In this document: positions 1 to 8,124 of the stretch, one piece after another
How the letters are laid out: every line of letters begins with the position of its first letter
How positions within the stretch are numbered: the first letter of the stretch is position 1
From: Rhizobium leguminosarum
Lineage (GTDB): Bacteria; Pseudomonadota; Alphaproteobacteria; Rhizobiales; Rhizobiaceae
Direction of reading: 5' to 3'
Length of the DNA stretch: 64,000 nucleotides
Assembly: GCF_002953715.1 (NCBI RefSeq)
Contig: NZ_CP025012.1
Span: 4,823,001 to 4,887,000, forward strand
Notes under the pieces: generated by a model
What the model was told of the DNA's origin: nothing
Databases searched by the model: none
Seen by the model: the letters and a program-made list of their open reading frames with translations, nothing else
Program-made: the position numbers and the translations under genes

Positions 1-210
1 ATCGCCGGCGATCGCGCCCTGGCTTTCCGCCTGCCGCAGCCTCTCGCAGAGGAAATGCAGCAGCACCGTTCCAGGCAGCTCGCCGGCATGCAGAGCCGCC
101 TGGATATAGGTCTTCGGCGCCTTCAGGTCGCGGCCCTTAAAGCGCAGCACCGGCAACCGCCACTCCGTTCCCGGCGTATCTCCAGGGATGATGATCTCTG
201 AAACGTCCAC
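1..210 (-). CDS. Succinylglutamate desuccinylase/aspartoacylase family protein (partial, 3' end outside window)
   Basis: Only the first 70 codons lie in the window; the gene runs off the left edge. The visible part contains YIQAALHAGELPG, which fits the His-x-x-Glu zinc-ligand motif of the AstE/AspA branch of M14 metallopeptidase-like enzymes. These enzymes cleave N-acyl amino acids or related amides. The chosen start is GTG at 208-210, with GGGGA about 8 bases upstream; no in-frame ATG was found upstream in the stretch I read. Substrate cannot be judged from this fragment. Confidence 0.6.
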   Translation of the reverse strand, partial: MDVSEIIIPGDTPGTEWRLPVLRFKGRDLKAPKTYIQAALHAGELPGTVLLHFLCERLRQAESQGAIAGD

Positions 211-313
211 TGATGTTGTTCCCCATTTGCAATCCGACGCCCAAACAGGCTTTCCCGAGTCTTATGCGCGGAAATCAGGCAAGCGCAAGCCACGGTCGGG
301 GACATCACTGCCC

Positions 314-913
314 TCAGCCGAGCAGCGGCCAGCGATCGATGATCTGATATTCGGTTTTTCCGAGAACACTGTGGATGAGCAGGAACTCGGATGCCATCCA
401 TGAGACCGGACGGTCGAGGGTCGCCGGCGGCACGGCCCTGCGGTCGTAGAGAAGTGTCATATGCGGCTTGTAATCGCGGCCGACATTGTGCCGCAAGCCG
501 GCATTGTACATGCCGACGCCCAGTTGGACGTGCAGCCGTGTCAGTGGTTTCCGTCCGCCTTCGCCGCAAAGCACAAGCGAACGCGCCTGCGGGAATCGCA
601 TGATCCGGTCGAAGCTTATTGCGATCGGGGCACTCTCGACTGTGGCGCCGGCCTGTCGTGCCGCGAAGACCACATCCTCCGGCAGCTTCGGATAATCGCC
701 GACCCAGATGATCGACACATGCAATGTCGTCAAGCGCGGCATCCCGGAAAGGGAGAAGGCTCGACGATAGTCATCGGCGATTGCGGCCGCCTGCTGCTCG
801 ACGGCATTAGGAGGGCAGAGCGCAAAGAAAAGTCGGTGTCCGCTGACGTAGCTTTCGTTCCGCCGTCCGCGACCATTTTTGTCGTCTCCGAAGTCGAAGG
901 GCATCTGGTTCAT
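314..913 (-). CDS. 2'-5' RNA ligase family protein (ThpR/LigT-like 2H phosphoesterase)
   Basis: A 199-residue protein with the two H-x-[ST] motifs that define 2H phosphoesterases: HVS at residues 65-67 and HMT at 151-153. Family members act as RNA 2',3'-cyclic phosphodiesterases; the cellular substrate is unknown. The N-terminal 25 residues are polar and low in conservation, and there is no clear Shine-Dalgarno before the first ATG, so the second Met (codon 4) is a possible start. It is divergent from ogt, and a candidate LexA box lies 77 bp upstream. Confidence 0.75.
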   Translation of the reverse strand: MNQMPFDFGDDKNGRGRRNESYVSGHRLFFALCPPNAVEQQAAAIADDYRRAFSLSGMPRLTTLHVSIIWVGDYPKLPEDVVFAARQAGATVESAPIAISFDRIMRFPQARSLVLCGEGGRKPLTRLHVQLGVGMYNAGLRHNVGRDYKPHMTLLYDRRAVPPATLDRPVSWMASEFLLIHSVLGKTEYQIIDRWPLLG

Positions 914-989
914 AGAGTTTCAGGTCGTCATGACCCGCCTCGTCGTTTTCAAAACGCGACGAAGATACTCTGCATGGAAGCAACATCAA

Positions 990-1004
990 GAACAAAAAGA
1001 GAAC
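990..1004. promoter_or_regulatory. Candidate LexA (SOS) box GAAC-N7-GAAC
   Basis: The sequence reads GAAC, seven bases, GAAC. This is the direct-repeat LexA operator described for alphaproteobacteria (GTTC-N7-GTTC on the other strand). It lies in the 280-bp divergent region between the ThpR-like gene and ogt, 77 bp from the former and 190 bp from the latter. Both half-sites are perfect. Binding is inferred. Confidence 0.5.
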
Positions 1005-1193
1005 ATAATTTCCCGATATGCTCGGGGTCACACTTATCCGAAACGTCGCTCAGGACCGGGTGAAGTGGATAGTCGGTCGACAATGCAGGGGTGCATCGCA
1101 ATATTTCCCGGAAGCCCGGCGCGCGCAAGAAACGGGTTGAAACAGCGGCCGTCCCATACGATTTTGAGGTCATCGAAAACGCGGAGCTGTGTC

Positions 1194-1757
1194 ATGGCTG
1201 AGACAACGCACCACTATCTCATCTTCGAAACCGCGGGTGGTTTCTGCGGCATCGCCTGGAGCGATGCCGGCATCACCCGCTTCCAACTGCCGACCAAATC
1301 AGCGGAAGCGACCGAACGGCTGCTGTTGCGCCGCCTGCCGGATGCCGAACCCAGCGCGCCGACGCCCGCTGTGCTGGAGACGGTCGCTGCGGTGAAGCGC
1401 TACTTTCAGGGCGAGGAGACGGATTTTTCCGGCGTCGAAGTGGATCTTGCCGGCCAGGATGCCTTCTTCAGGGATATTTATGCGGCGGCAAGGCGTGTCG
1501 GCTGGGGTCGCACCACCACTTACGGCGCGCTGGCGAAGGAGCTCGGCGTCGGGCCGGAAGCCGCCCGCGACGTCGGCCAGGCAATGGCGAAGAACCCGGT
1601 CGCTTTGATCATCCCCTGCCACCGCGTACTTGCGGCCGGCGGCAAGATCGGCGGCTTCTCCGCTCCCGGCGGTTCGTCATCGAAGGCCCGCATGCTGGAG
1701 CTCGAAGGCGTCAACCTTGCACCGCCGCCGCCTGCCCAGCAGTCGCTGGGTTTTTAG
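1194..1757 (+). CDS. ogt: Methylated-DNA--protein-cysteine S-methyltransferase
   Basis: A 187-residue suicide alkyltransferase that moves the methyl group of O6-methylguanine in DNA to its own cysteine. The active-site motif PCHRV is at residues 141-145 with Cys142 as acceptor. The preceding helix-turn-helix DNA-binding part (about 90-135) and the following GGFS segment are intact. No Ada-type N-terminal zinc or AraC domain is present, so this is the Ogt type. Start ATG 1194 has GGAG 7 bases upstream. A possible SOS box upstream would fit a DNA-damage role. Confidence 0.93.
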   Translation: MAETTHHYLIFETAGGFCGIAWSDAGITRFQLPTKSAEATERLLLRRLPDAEPSAPTPAVLETVAAVKRYFQGEETDFSGVEVDLAGQDAFFRDIYAAARRVGWGRTTTYGALAKELGVGPEAARDVGQAMAKNPVALIIPCHRVLAAGGKIGGFSAPGGSSSKARMLELEGVNLAPPPPAQQSLGF

Positions 1758-1776
1758 GCGGCGGCTTTTTCGCTTT

Positions 1777-1819
1777 CCGCAATTCCGGACGCAAAGCTGC
1801 TCTTTTGCTGGAATTGCTT
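1777..1819 (-). repeat. Dispersed palindromic intergenic repeat, copy 1 (type A)
   Basis: Arms GCAATTCC (1779-1786) and GGAATTGC (1810-1817) enclose a shortened core. Read on the minus strand it matches the copies at 17156 and 41836 apart from about five missing bases. It lies between the convergent ogt and SDR genes, where it could also act as a hairpin terminator. Confidence 0.75.
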
Positions 1820-1837
1820 CGGCAAAATCTCGGCCGA

Positions 1838-2572
1838 TCAATGCGGGCCGGCTGTCGGCCGAATGATGACCTCGCTGACATCGACGTCATCGGGCTGGCT
1901 GACGGCGTAGAGGATCGAATTGGCGATGGCCTCGGGGCCGATGGTGATCGCCCTGAAAGCCTTCATGGCGTCCCGCGCCGTCGGATCGGTGATGGTGTCG
2001 GCCAGTTCCGATGTCGTCGTGCCGGGCGAGATGACGGTAACGCGGATACGATCTGTCTCCTGCCGCAATCCGTCCGAGATCGCCCGCACTGCGAATTTCG
2101 TCGCGCAATAGACGGCGGCGGTCGGGGAGACGCTGTGGCCGCCGATCGAAGACAGGTTGATGATCTGACCTGATCCCTGCGCCTTCATGATCGGAAGCGC
2201 CGCCGCGATGCCGTAGAGAACGCCCTTGATATTGACGTCGACCATCCGGTCCCACTCGTCGACCTTGAGAGCCTCAAGCAGCGAGAGCGGCATGACACCG
2301 GCATTGTTGACGATCACGTCCAACCGGCCGAATTCGGATTTGGCAAAGCCTGCGAAGGCTTCGACATCCGCCCGGTCGGTGACGTCAAGCTTTTGCAGGC
2401 GCACCGACCCGCCCTTTGCTGCGATGTCGCCGGCAAGTTCCTCCAGGCGCTCGGTGCGGCGGGCGCCGATCACGATATGGGCGCCTGCGGCAGCCAGCAC
2501 CTTTGCCGCAGCCTCTCCGATGCCGCTGCTGGCCCCGGTGATGGCAATGACTTTTCCTTTGATATCAGACAT
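1838..2572 (-). CDS. SDR family oxidoreductase
   Basis: A classical short-chain dehydrogenase of 244 residues. It has the cofactor motif TGASSGIG at 12-19, NNAG at 89-92, Ser141/142 and the catalytic YxxxK (Tyr155, Lys159). Arg residues after the second strand (GARRTER) suggest NADP preference. Start chosen at ATG 2570-2572 because GGAG lies 6 bases upstream; a Met four codons earlier (2584) is less well placed. Substrate unknown. It lies downstream of the Atu4866-type gene on the same strand. Confidence 0.88.
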   Translation of the reverse strand: MSDIKGKVIAITGASSGIGEAAAKVLAAAGAHIVIGARRTERLEELAGDIAAKGGSVRLQKLDVTDRADVEAFAGFAKSEFGRLDVIVNNAGVMPLSLLEALKVDEWDRMVDVNIKGVLYGIAAALPIMKAQGSGQIINLSSIGGHSVSPTAAVYCATKFAVRAISDGLRQETDRIRVTVISPGTTTSELADTITDPTARDAMKAFRAITIGPEAIANSILYAVSQPDDVDVSEVIIRPTAGPH

Positions 2573-2630
2573 TTCAAGCTCCATGTGCACGCCGTTCGCC
2601 TGGCGATGCGGCTGAGGGTTTTCTTGGTGG

Positions 2631-2720
2631 TCAGGCGGGAAAATCGGCGCTGAGCGTCGTCTCCGCCCAGGCATCGAATTTTGCGCGCAGCGCATCGTTG
2701 CCTTTCAGGCGGCACATCAT
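2631..2720 (-). CDS. Possible 29-residue small ORF coupled to the Atu4866-type gene
   Basis: An ORF of 30 codons begins MMCRLKGNDA and ends ADFPA. Its start codons overlap the TGA of the upstream gene (ATGATG arrangement), as in translational coupling. Composition is protein-like (charged and aromatic residues with good third-position GC). It matches no family I recognise and could equally be the remnant of a longer gene. It ends 58 bp before the SDR start. Confidence 0.3.
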   Translation of the reverse strand: MMCRLKGNDALRAKFDAWAETTLSADFPA

Positions 2721-3088
2721 TTGCTCCGAAGCACCATGCCGCCATGATGAAGGGTGTTGCCGTCGACGAAATCGCCGTCGGCCGTAAAACCCGTGTCATC
2801 CCAGTATTCGATATGGCTTCCGGTGACTTCGTAACGTCCTCGATAGGCACTTTCCCGGTTGCCGCGGGCTTCGTCGTAACGGCCATTTGGCAGAAGTTCG
2901 TGGCGGACGCGGCCATCATCCGTCATCCACATGCCGACATAGGGATGTTGCTGCATTCTGTTTTCGCTTGTTTGTTGCTGCTGATCTCGGCGGTTCACGG
3001 CATCGGTGGCGGACGAACTGGTCGCCGTGCCAGCCAGAGTGACCGCCGTGATAAACTGCAGGACCGGGCTTTTGAAAATCTTTCGCAT
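2717..3088 (-). CDS. Atu4866 domain-containing secreted protein
   Basis: A 123-residue protein with a short hydrophobic N-terminus consistent with a signal peptide. The domain runs from about HPYVGMWMTDDGR to the C-terminus, rich in Gly, Asp and aromatics (for example YWDDTGFTADGDFVDGNT). This pattern is characteristic of the small beta-rich Atu4866 family of Agrobacterium and relatives. Function is not established. Start ATG 3088 follows AAGGCAAGG. It is divergent from a LysR gene that probably regulates it. Confidence 0.75.
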   Translation of the reverse strand: MRKIFKSPVLQFITAVTLAGTATSSSATDAVNRRDQQQQTSENRMQQHPYVGMWMTDDGRVRHELLPNGRYDEARGNRESAYRGRYEVTGSHIEYWDDTGFTADGDFVDGNTLHHGGMVLRSK

Positions 3089-3198
3089 TGCCTTGCCTTT
3101 CGAAGAAGATCTGCCGATGAGTGCGTCTTGGCGTTGATCTCGACTTGAAAGATAGCGTGCCCATCTGCGATGATTAAGTTGCCAATCCAGGATGCCCT

Positions 3199-3215
3199 GG
3201 TTAGAAATACTAACC
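3199..3215. promoter_or_regulatory. LysR-type box overlapping the lysR translation start region
   Basis: A perfect 6-5-6 inverted repeat, GGTTAG-AAATA-CTAACC, contains the T-N11-A core of LysR-type operators. It ends one base before the ATG at 3217 and lies in the divergent region with the Atu4866-type gene. The position suggests autorepression plus control of the divergent gene. Confidence 0.6.
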
Positions 3216-3216
3216 A

Positions 3217-4119
3217 ATGGTCGATGATCTCGAAGGCATTTCAGTTTTTCTTGCGGTGGCCGAAGCGCGGAACTTCCGGCTTGCCGGCGAGCGGCTCGGT
3301 GTCACCCGCTCGGCCGTCAGCCAGGCCCTGCAGCGCCTCGAGGATAGGGTCGGCGTCGCCCTGGTCCAGCGCACGACGCGCAGCGTCAGCCTGACCGAAG
3401 CCGGCGAAGTGTTCTTCGACGCGGTTCGTCCATCGGTCCGCCAGGTCAAGGATGCGATGCAGACGGTAAGGGAGATGCAGGCGCGCCCGAGCGGCCTGCT
3501 GAGGATCACCGTTTCGTCGATCGCCGAGAACTTCCTGTCCGGCACGTTGCTGGCCGGCTTCATGGAAGCCCACCCTGACATCAAACTCGATATCACCATC
3601 ACCGATGACGAATTCGATATCGTTGAAGCCGGGTTCGACGCCGGTGTCCGGCTCGGCGAAGTGATCGAACAGGACATGATCGCAATTTCAGTCTCCGAAG
3701 AGCAGCGACAATGCGCGGCCGCATCCCCAGGCTATCTCGAGCGCCGCGGCCACCCCCGCCATCCCCGCGACTTGCAGAACCATGCCTGCATTGGATGGCG
3801 GCCGCGCCCGGATACGGCGCCTTATCGCTGGGAGTTCACCGAGAATGATCGCGACTTCGACGTCTCCGTCGATCCCGCCGTCACGACCAACGACATGGGA
3901 ATGATGATCCGCATGGCCTGCGCGGGGGCAGGCATCACCTTCGGCATGGTGGAAACCTTCCAGCCCTATATCGACCGCGGCGAACTCGTGCCGCTGCTGG
4001 AGGACTTCTGTCCACCCTTCCCGGGCTTCCATCTCTACTACCCCAGGCGCCAGCGGCAGCCGCTGAAGCTGCGCGCATTGGTCGATTATGTGCGTAGATT
4101 TGACGGGCGCCAGATGTGA
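3217..4119 (+). CDS. LysR family transcriptional regulator
   Basis: A 300-residue LysR regulator. The N-terminal winged helix-turn-helix (about residues 5-62) carries the usual SAVSQALQRLEDRVGVALVQRTTR pattern in pieces such as RLGVTRSAVSQ and LTEAG. The C-terminal effector domain begins near residue 90. It belongs to the same subgroup as the LysR at 4704 (shared RTTRSV and LYYP signatures), which suggests duplication. The likely target is the divergent Atu4866-type gene, via the palindrome directly before its ATG. Effector unknown. Confidence 0.9.
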   Translation: MVDDLEGISVFLAVAEARNFRLAGERLGVTRSAVSQALQRLEDRVGVALVQRTTRSVSLTEAGEVFFDAVRPSVRQVKDAMQTVREMQARPSGLLRITVSSIAENFLSGTLLAGFMEAHPDIKLDITITDDEFDIVEAGFDAGVRLGEVIEQDMIAISVSEEQRQCAAASPGYLERRGHPRHPRDLQNHACIGWRPRPDTAPYRWEFTENDRDFDVSVDPAVTTNDMGMMIRMACAGAGITFGMVETFQPYIDRGELVPLLEDFCPPFPGFHLYYPRRQRQPLKLRALVDYVRRFDGRQM

Positions 4120-4625
4120 TCCGTGCCGGCCCGAGCCGCCTTAACCAGAGGACGCATCAGCAAATAGAATGCGAAGACGTGGGTGATCATCAGCAAGGGC
4201 ACGTAAATGATCGGGATCGCGTATGCGGCGCTCAATTCCGCCGCCCGCGCCGGCAGGCCGGCCTGGATCGCGTGATAGTAGTCGAGGGCGAGGTCGCCCG
4301 TTCCCACGAGATTGAAGGCGACGACGAACAGCCAGAAGATCGGACGTATCCTGATCGTGACGAGCGCCAGCATGGCGAGCAGCCCGGCCGCGAGGTCGCC
4401 AAAGGCAGCGAAGGTGGCGAAGCTGGCGGGCAGGTTGGGACCGACGACGCCGGGCAGAATGAAGACGAGCCCGAAAAAACGGAAGCTGTGCAGAGTGGCG
4501 ATCGCGCGGTGCGCCTTGACCCTGTCCATCGATTTGAGCCAGGGCAGAATATACGCACCGAAGCAAAGCAGCCACGTGATATAGCCGAGCACGAGATGGG
4601 TTTGAAAGATCAATTCCGTCGACAT
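4086..4625 (-). CDS. Hypothetical integral membrane protein
   Basis: A 179-residue protein with about five hydrophobic segments, including LVLGYITWLLCFGAYILPW, a central alanine-rich span and a last helix near HVFAFYLLM. It has conserved-looking polar spots (HSFRFFG, GDLALDYYH). I do not recognise the family with confidence. It overlaps the 3' end of the upstream LysR gene by 34 bp in convergent orientation. It is divergent from the LysR at 4704, its probable regulator. Start ATG 4625 chosen because longer versions have no hydrophobic or conserved N-terminus. Confidence 0.6.
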   Translation of the reverse strand: MSTELIFQTHLVLGYITWLLCFGAYILPWLKSMDRVKAHRAIATLHSFRFFGLVFILPGVVGPNLPASFATFAAFGDLAAGLLAMLALVTIRIRPIFWLFVVAFNLVGTGDLALDYYHAIQAGLPARAAELSAAYAIPIIYVPLLMITHVFAFYLLMRPLVKAARAGTDHIWRPSNLRT

Positions 4626-4673
4626 CGGGGCACTCCTGATTTGTGGGGTCCAGATGTACGGCCGCTTCTCGCG

Positions 4674-4698
4674 ATCGACTATTGGCGATAATATCGAT
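4674..4698. promoter_or_regulatory. Interrupted palindrome in divergent LysR/membrane-protein promoter
   Basis: An inverted repeat TATT-GGCGAT-AATA (4680-4693) is nested in outer arms ATCGA and TCGAT. It ends six bases before the LysR start at 4704. The location parallels the box before the LysR at 3217, so it is a plausible operator for this paralogue. Confidence 0.35.
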
Positions 4699-4703
4699 GC
4701 GGT

Positions 4704-5630
4704 ATGAAGCAGAACTTCACAGTCAGGCAAGGCGCGCTCGACGGCGTTGAGGCGTTTCTGAGCGTTGCCCATCACCGTAGTTTTCGCAGAGCAGCCGCGG
4801 AACTCGGGGTGATCCCATCGGCAATCAGCCAGGCCATACGCGCTCTTGAGGAACGTGTCGGCGCAGTACTCTTCATCCGCACGACGCGCAGTGTCGGTCT
4901 GACTGAAGCCGGCGAGCGGTTCCTGACGCGCGCAAAGCCCGCTTTCGAGGAACTGGTCGCGGCAAGCGAGGTTGCGCGTGAACTCGGCCAGAGACCGGCT
5001 GGACTGTTGCGTCTCACGGTGCCGCCGGCAGTGGTGCCGATCCTGCTGGAGCCACTGATCGCATCCTTCTGCCAGGCCTTTCCGGAGATCGAGGTGGAGG
5101 TCGCCGCGAATGAGGAGCTGGTCGATATCGCCGCCGGGGGATTTGATGCCGGTATCCGGCTCGGCCAGTTCATCGCAGCCGACATGGTCGCGGTCCGGCT
5201 GACGCCGTCCTTCCCGCTGGTGGTCGTCGGCAGCCCCGAATATCTGCACCGGAGAGGGCGGCCCGAGCGTATCGACGATCTGCGTCAACATGCCTGCATC
5301 CGCATGCGCCGCTCGAACGGCTCAATCGCGCCGTGGTCGTTTGTCAGCGGCAAAAAGCCGATCGAGGCTGTTGTCTCCGGGCCGCTGATCGCTCATGATT
5401 TTCCCACCATGCTGGGAGCCGCCGTCGAAGATATGGGGCTTGCGCAAGTGCCGGAGCCAATCGCCGCCGGACCCGTGAAGGCCGGAAAACTCGTCCGCGT
5501 CCTGGAGGCATTCGCACCGATGGCGCCGGGTGTGTTCCTCTACTATCCCAGCCGTCATCAAGTGATGCCGAAGCTGCGGGCCTTCATCGATCACGTGAAA
5601 AGCCGGGCGGACGCTGCCGGCAAAACCTGA
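4704..5630 (+). CDS. LysR family transcriptional regulator
   Basis: A 308-residue LysR regulator with an N-terminal winged helix-turn-helix (about residues 10-68; ELGVIPSAISQAIRALEER) and a C-terminal substrate-binding-like effector domain. It is paralogous to the regulator at 3217. It is divergent from a small membrane protein gene, the likely target. Some of its C-terminal motif (VFLYYPSRH) recurs in degenerate form near 13045. Effector unknown. Confidence 0.9.
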   Translation: MKQNFTVRQGALDGVEAFLSVAHHRSFRRAAAELGVIPSAISQAIRALEERVGAVLFIRTTRSVGLTEAGERFLTRAKPAFEELVAASEVARELGQRPAGLLRLTVPPAVVPILLEPLIASFCQAFPEIEVEVAANEELVDIAAGGFDAGIRLGQFIAADMVAVRLTPSFPLVVVGSPEYLHRRGRPERIDDLRQHACIRMRRSNGSIAPWSFVSGKKPIEAVVSGPLIAHDFPTMLGAAVEDMGLAQVPEPIAAGPVKAGKLVRVLEAFAPMAPGVFLYYPSRHQVMPKLRAFIDHVKSRADAAGKT

Positions 5631-5898
5631 ATTCACATCGACGACAAGCAAACACCAGCCACGAAAATGCGTTGAGGTGAGGCGGCTGTTGTTGCGAAGA
5701 TAATGCCGCATCCATTGATTTCGAACACCTAAATGACGCTCAAGATTGCCCATGACACGCGGTTTTGCTATTCCCGATCCTCAAGGGATCGGTCCTGGCG
5801 AGGCGGGCGTCTTCATCCCGGTTCTACCGGTCATGGCCCCAGTATCACGGCCTGGCGGCCGGAGCCCCACGATCATCAATCCCGTTGTCGGAGAACAT

Positions 5899-6753
5899 AT
5901 GCTGGACGAGGTCTTTCCCATTCCGACCAGGGCCTTGATCCGCCAGGGCGGGCGGGCCTGTTTTTTTCGTCTCGTCAATACGAGCCCCCTGTTGATACAG
6001 GTGCAATCGGGAACGAAGATTGTCATGACAGATGACAAGGCTTTGCGCCTTGGGGCGGGCGCCTATGGCTTGCTGCCCGACTATCGACCGTTGACGATGG
6101 AGAACATTCCCAAAGCGCCGCAGAAGTATCAGACCCTGGCGCTTCCTGTTCCGCGACAGCTCTTCGAGGAAGCCTACACCAGGATGGGATCGATCGCTGT
6201 TCCATCGAGGCCTGTCCCGGCAGGCACCTCGAAGCTGCCGGAGGAAGCCGCGGCATTGTTTGAATATTGCTGTCAGCCCGGCAATCTGACGAGGCTTCCC
6301 GGCGCCATTGCCAAGGCGCGTTTGATGGAGCTGATCACCTGGTTTGCGCTCTGCGGAGCGGTGTTGGGCCAATGCCAAAGCCCTCGGCTCGAAGACCGGC
6401 TGCGGCAGATGATCGAAAGTGATACGGCCTTTGATTGGACGCTGGGGCACGCGGCGCGCTCGTTCAACATGAGCGAAGCGACGCTGAGGCGTAAGCTGGC
6501 CGCCGAGAATACCGGCTTCAGTGAGATCTTGAGCGATACAAGGATGAACCGCGCCTTGGGCCTCATTCAAACCACAACTCTGCCGATGGCGCAGGTTGCG
6601 CTTGAGGTCGGTTACGATTCACCGTCGCAATTCGCGGCGCGGTTCAAAGAGCGGTTCGGCGTCAATCCACGCCATGTGCGGGGCGGGGCGGAGCGTTTTG
6701 AGCGGATCGGGGCAGAAGTTGAGCATAGCGGGGCAGATGCACTTGCTCCGTGA
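5899..6753 (+). CDS. AraC family transcriptional regulator
   Basis: The C-terminal AraC DNA-binding domain occupies about the last 110 residues: a first helix-turn-helix around FNMSEATLRRKLAAENTGF and a second around ALEVGYDSPSQFAARFKERFG. The N-terminal part resembles the small sensing domain of stress-type AraC proteins. I chose ATG 5899 because GGAG lies five bases upstream. An upstream in-frame ATG at 5752 lacks a ribosome-binding site and would add 49 proline-rich residues. It is followed 38 bp later by a YbhB-like gene, a possible target. Confidence 0.8.
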   Translation: MLDEVFPIPTRALIRQGGRACFFRLVNTSPLLIQVQSGTKIVMTDDKALRLGAGAYGLLPDYRPLTMENIPKAPQKYQTLALPVPRQLFEEAYTRMGSIAVPSRPVPAGTSKLPEEAAALFEYCCQPGNLTRLPGAIAKARLMELITWFALCGAVLGQCQSPRLEDRLRQMIESDTAFDWTLGHAARSFNMSEATLRRKLAAENTGFSEILSDTRMNRALGLIQTTTLPMAQVALEVGYDSPSQFAARFKERFGVNPRHVRGGAERFERIGAEVEHSGADALAP

Positions 6754-6791
6754 CGATAGTTTTCCTGCATTATCAACCGCAGGAAAACAGA

Positions 6792-7337
6792 ATGCGTTTT
6801 ATCACAGCAGTACTTCTCGCCACATCCGTCTTTGGCGCGACGGCCGCACAGGCCGAAATGAAGCTCACTTCCAAGGATTTGACCGCCGGCAAGTCCATGG
6901 CCGACGCGCAGGTCTTCAACAGCTTCGGCTGCGCCGGCAAGAACATCTCGCCGGAACTGACCTGGTCGGGTGCGCCTGAGGCGACCAAGAGCTTCGCCAT
7001 CATGGCTTACGATCCGGATGCTCCCACAGGCTCGGGCTGGTGGCATTGGTCGGTGTTCAACATTCCCGCAAATGCTTCGGAGATTGCCACTGGCGCAAGC
7101 GGTGACAAAAAGTTTCCCGCAGGCACTGTCGAAGGTCACACCGACTTTGGTACATCAGGCTATGGTGGTGCATGCCCGCCGGCCGGCGATCAGCCGCACC
7201 ACTACCAGTTCACCGTCTATGCGCTCTCGGTCGACAAGCTTCCGCTTCCCGATACTGCGCCGGCCGCCATGGTTGGCTTCTATGTCAGGGCAAATACGCT
7301 CGACAAGGCCTCCGTCGAGGCCACCTACGGCCGCTGA
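6792..7337 (+). CDS. YbhB/YbcL family Raf kinase inhibitor-like (PEBP) protein, exported
   Basis: A 181-residue protein with a clear Sec signal peptide (residues 1-22, cleavage after AQA). The PEBP fold follows, marked by the ligand-pocket segments MAYDPDAPTGSGWWHW and GACPPAGDQPHHYQFTVYAL. Bacterial members are periplasmic; their role is poorly known. AGGA precedes the ATG. It is probably cotranscribed with, or controlled by, the AraC gene just upstream, and a hairpin terminator follows. Confidence 0.87.
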   Translation: MRFITAVLLATSVFGATAAQAEMKLTSKDLTAGKSMADAQVFNSFGCAGKNISPELTWSGAPEATKSFAIMAYDPDAPTGSGWWHWSVFNIPANASEIATGASGDKKFPAGTVEGHTDFGTSGYGGACPPAGDQPHHYQFTVYALSVDKLPLPDTAPAAMVGFYVRANTLDKASVEATYGR

Positions 7338-7379
7338 AGCCGGCCGTGATCGAAGTCGTCATCATGTTCCATGACAAAG

Positions 7380-7411
7380 GGCCGGCCGAGCTAAGTGAAC
7401 CTCGGCCGACC
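7380..7411. terminator. Hairpin terminator between YbhB-like and GNAT genes
   Basis: An 11-bp stem with one mismatch (GGCCGGCCGAG / CTCGGCCGACC) and a 10-base loop lies between two convergent genes, followed by GTTTCC. No long U-tract; probably works in both directions. Confidence 0.5.
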
Positions 7412-7444
7412 GTTTCCTGTGCGGGCTTCTCTGGCCTGTAAAAC

Positions 7445-7915
7445 CTAGACAGTCATTGCTTGCCAGCAGATCAACGGACCGTCTTCAGCATCGACCCGCT
7501 CGCCGATTTGGACAAAGCCATTGCGTTCAAGGACACGCTGGGACGCGATGTTGTCGACGCCGGTCTCCGCAGAGACCAGAGCCACGCGAGGGTCGTTCCG
7601 CGCCCACTGCAGCAACTGCCCTATGGCCCGCGTGGTGCATCCAAGGCCCTGGCGGGAAGGCGCAACCCCATAGCCGATATGGATATTTCCATCTTGTGGA
7701 ACCCGAACGATGGAGCAGAGGCCGACGATCTCGCCATCCTCCACGATCATCCAGGCGGACGGCGAGAATTCAGCGCCGATTTCAGCCGCGAGGCGGTTCA
7801 ACATCTCCAATATCTCAGGAAGCGCAATTGCGCTGTCTTGGACAAGGCGCAGATTGCGAGGCGCGATGCCCTTCAGCAGCGCTTCGAAGTCACGAGTGGT
7901 TAGTTCGATGATCAT
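7445..7915 (-). CDS. GNAT family N-acetyltransferase
   Basis: A 156-residue acetyltransferase. Acetyl-CoA binding is indicated by GYGVAPSRQGLGCTTRAI (the Q/R-x-x-G-x-G/A loop), followed by the conserved ASQRVLERNGF motif near the C-terminus. Start set at ATG 7915 with GAGAAG upstream; ATG 7936 would add seven residues (MSNVEKT). Substrate unknown. The gene next upstream has decayed. Confidence 0.82.
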   Translation of the reverse strand: MIIELTTRDFEALLKGIAPRNLRLVQDSAIALPEILEMLNRLAAEIGAEFSPSAWMIVEDGEIVGLCSIVRVPQDGNIHIGYGVAPSRQGLGCTTRAIGQLLQWARNDPRVALVSAETGVDNIASQRVLERNGFVQIGERVDAEDGPLICWQAMTV

Positions 7916-8124
7916 AGTCTTCTCGACATTAGACATGCGCCAGCATTGGGCGCGCTAAGGCCGAGCGATAGAGTGAGGATCAGCTCTCGGTCACGATGCC
8001 GTGCGCCTTCATCCCTACCGCCGCAGCCGGTGAGTTCTGGATCGTTGCGACGGCAAACAAAGGCATTCTCCTCTAAGACGGAAATGCGAATAACAGTCCT
8101 GTGCGAGGATCGCAAGATACTCGG

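Noticed and set aside
5752..5898. N-terminal extension of the AraC gene from ATG 5752
   Set aside because: No ribosome-binding site and a proline-rich product; ATG 5899 has GGAG at ideal distance.
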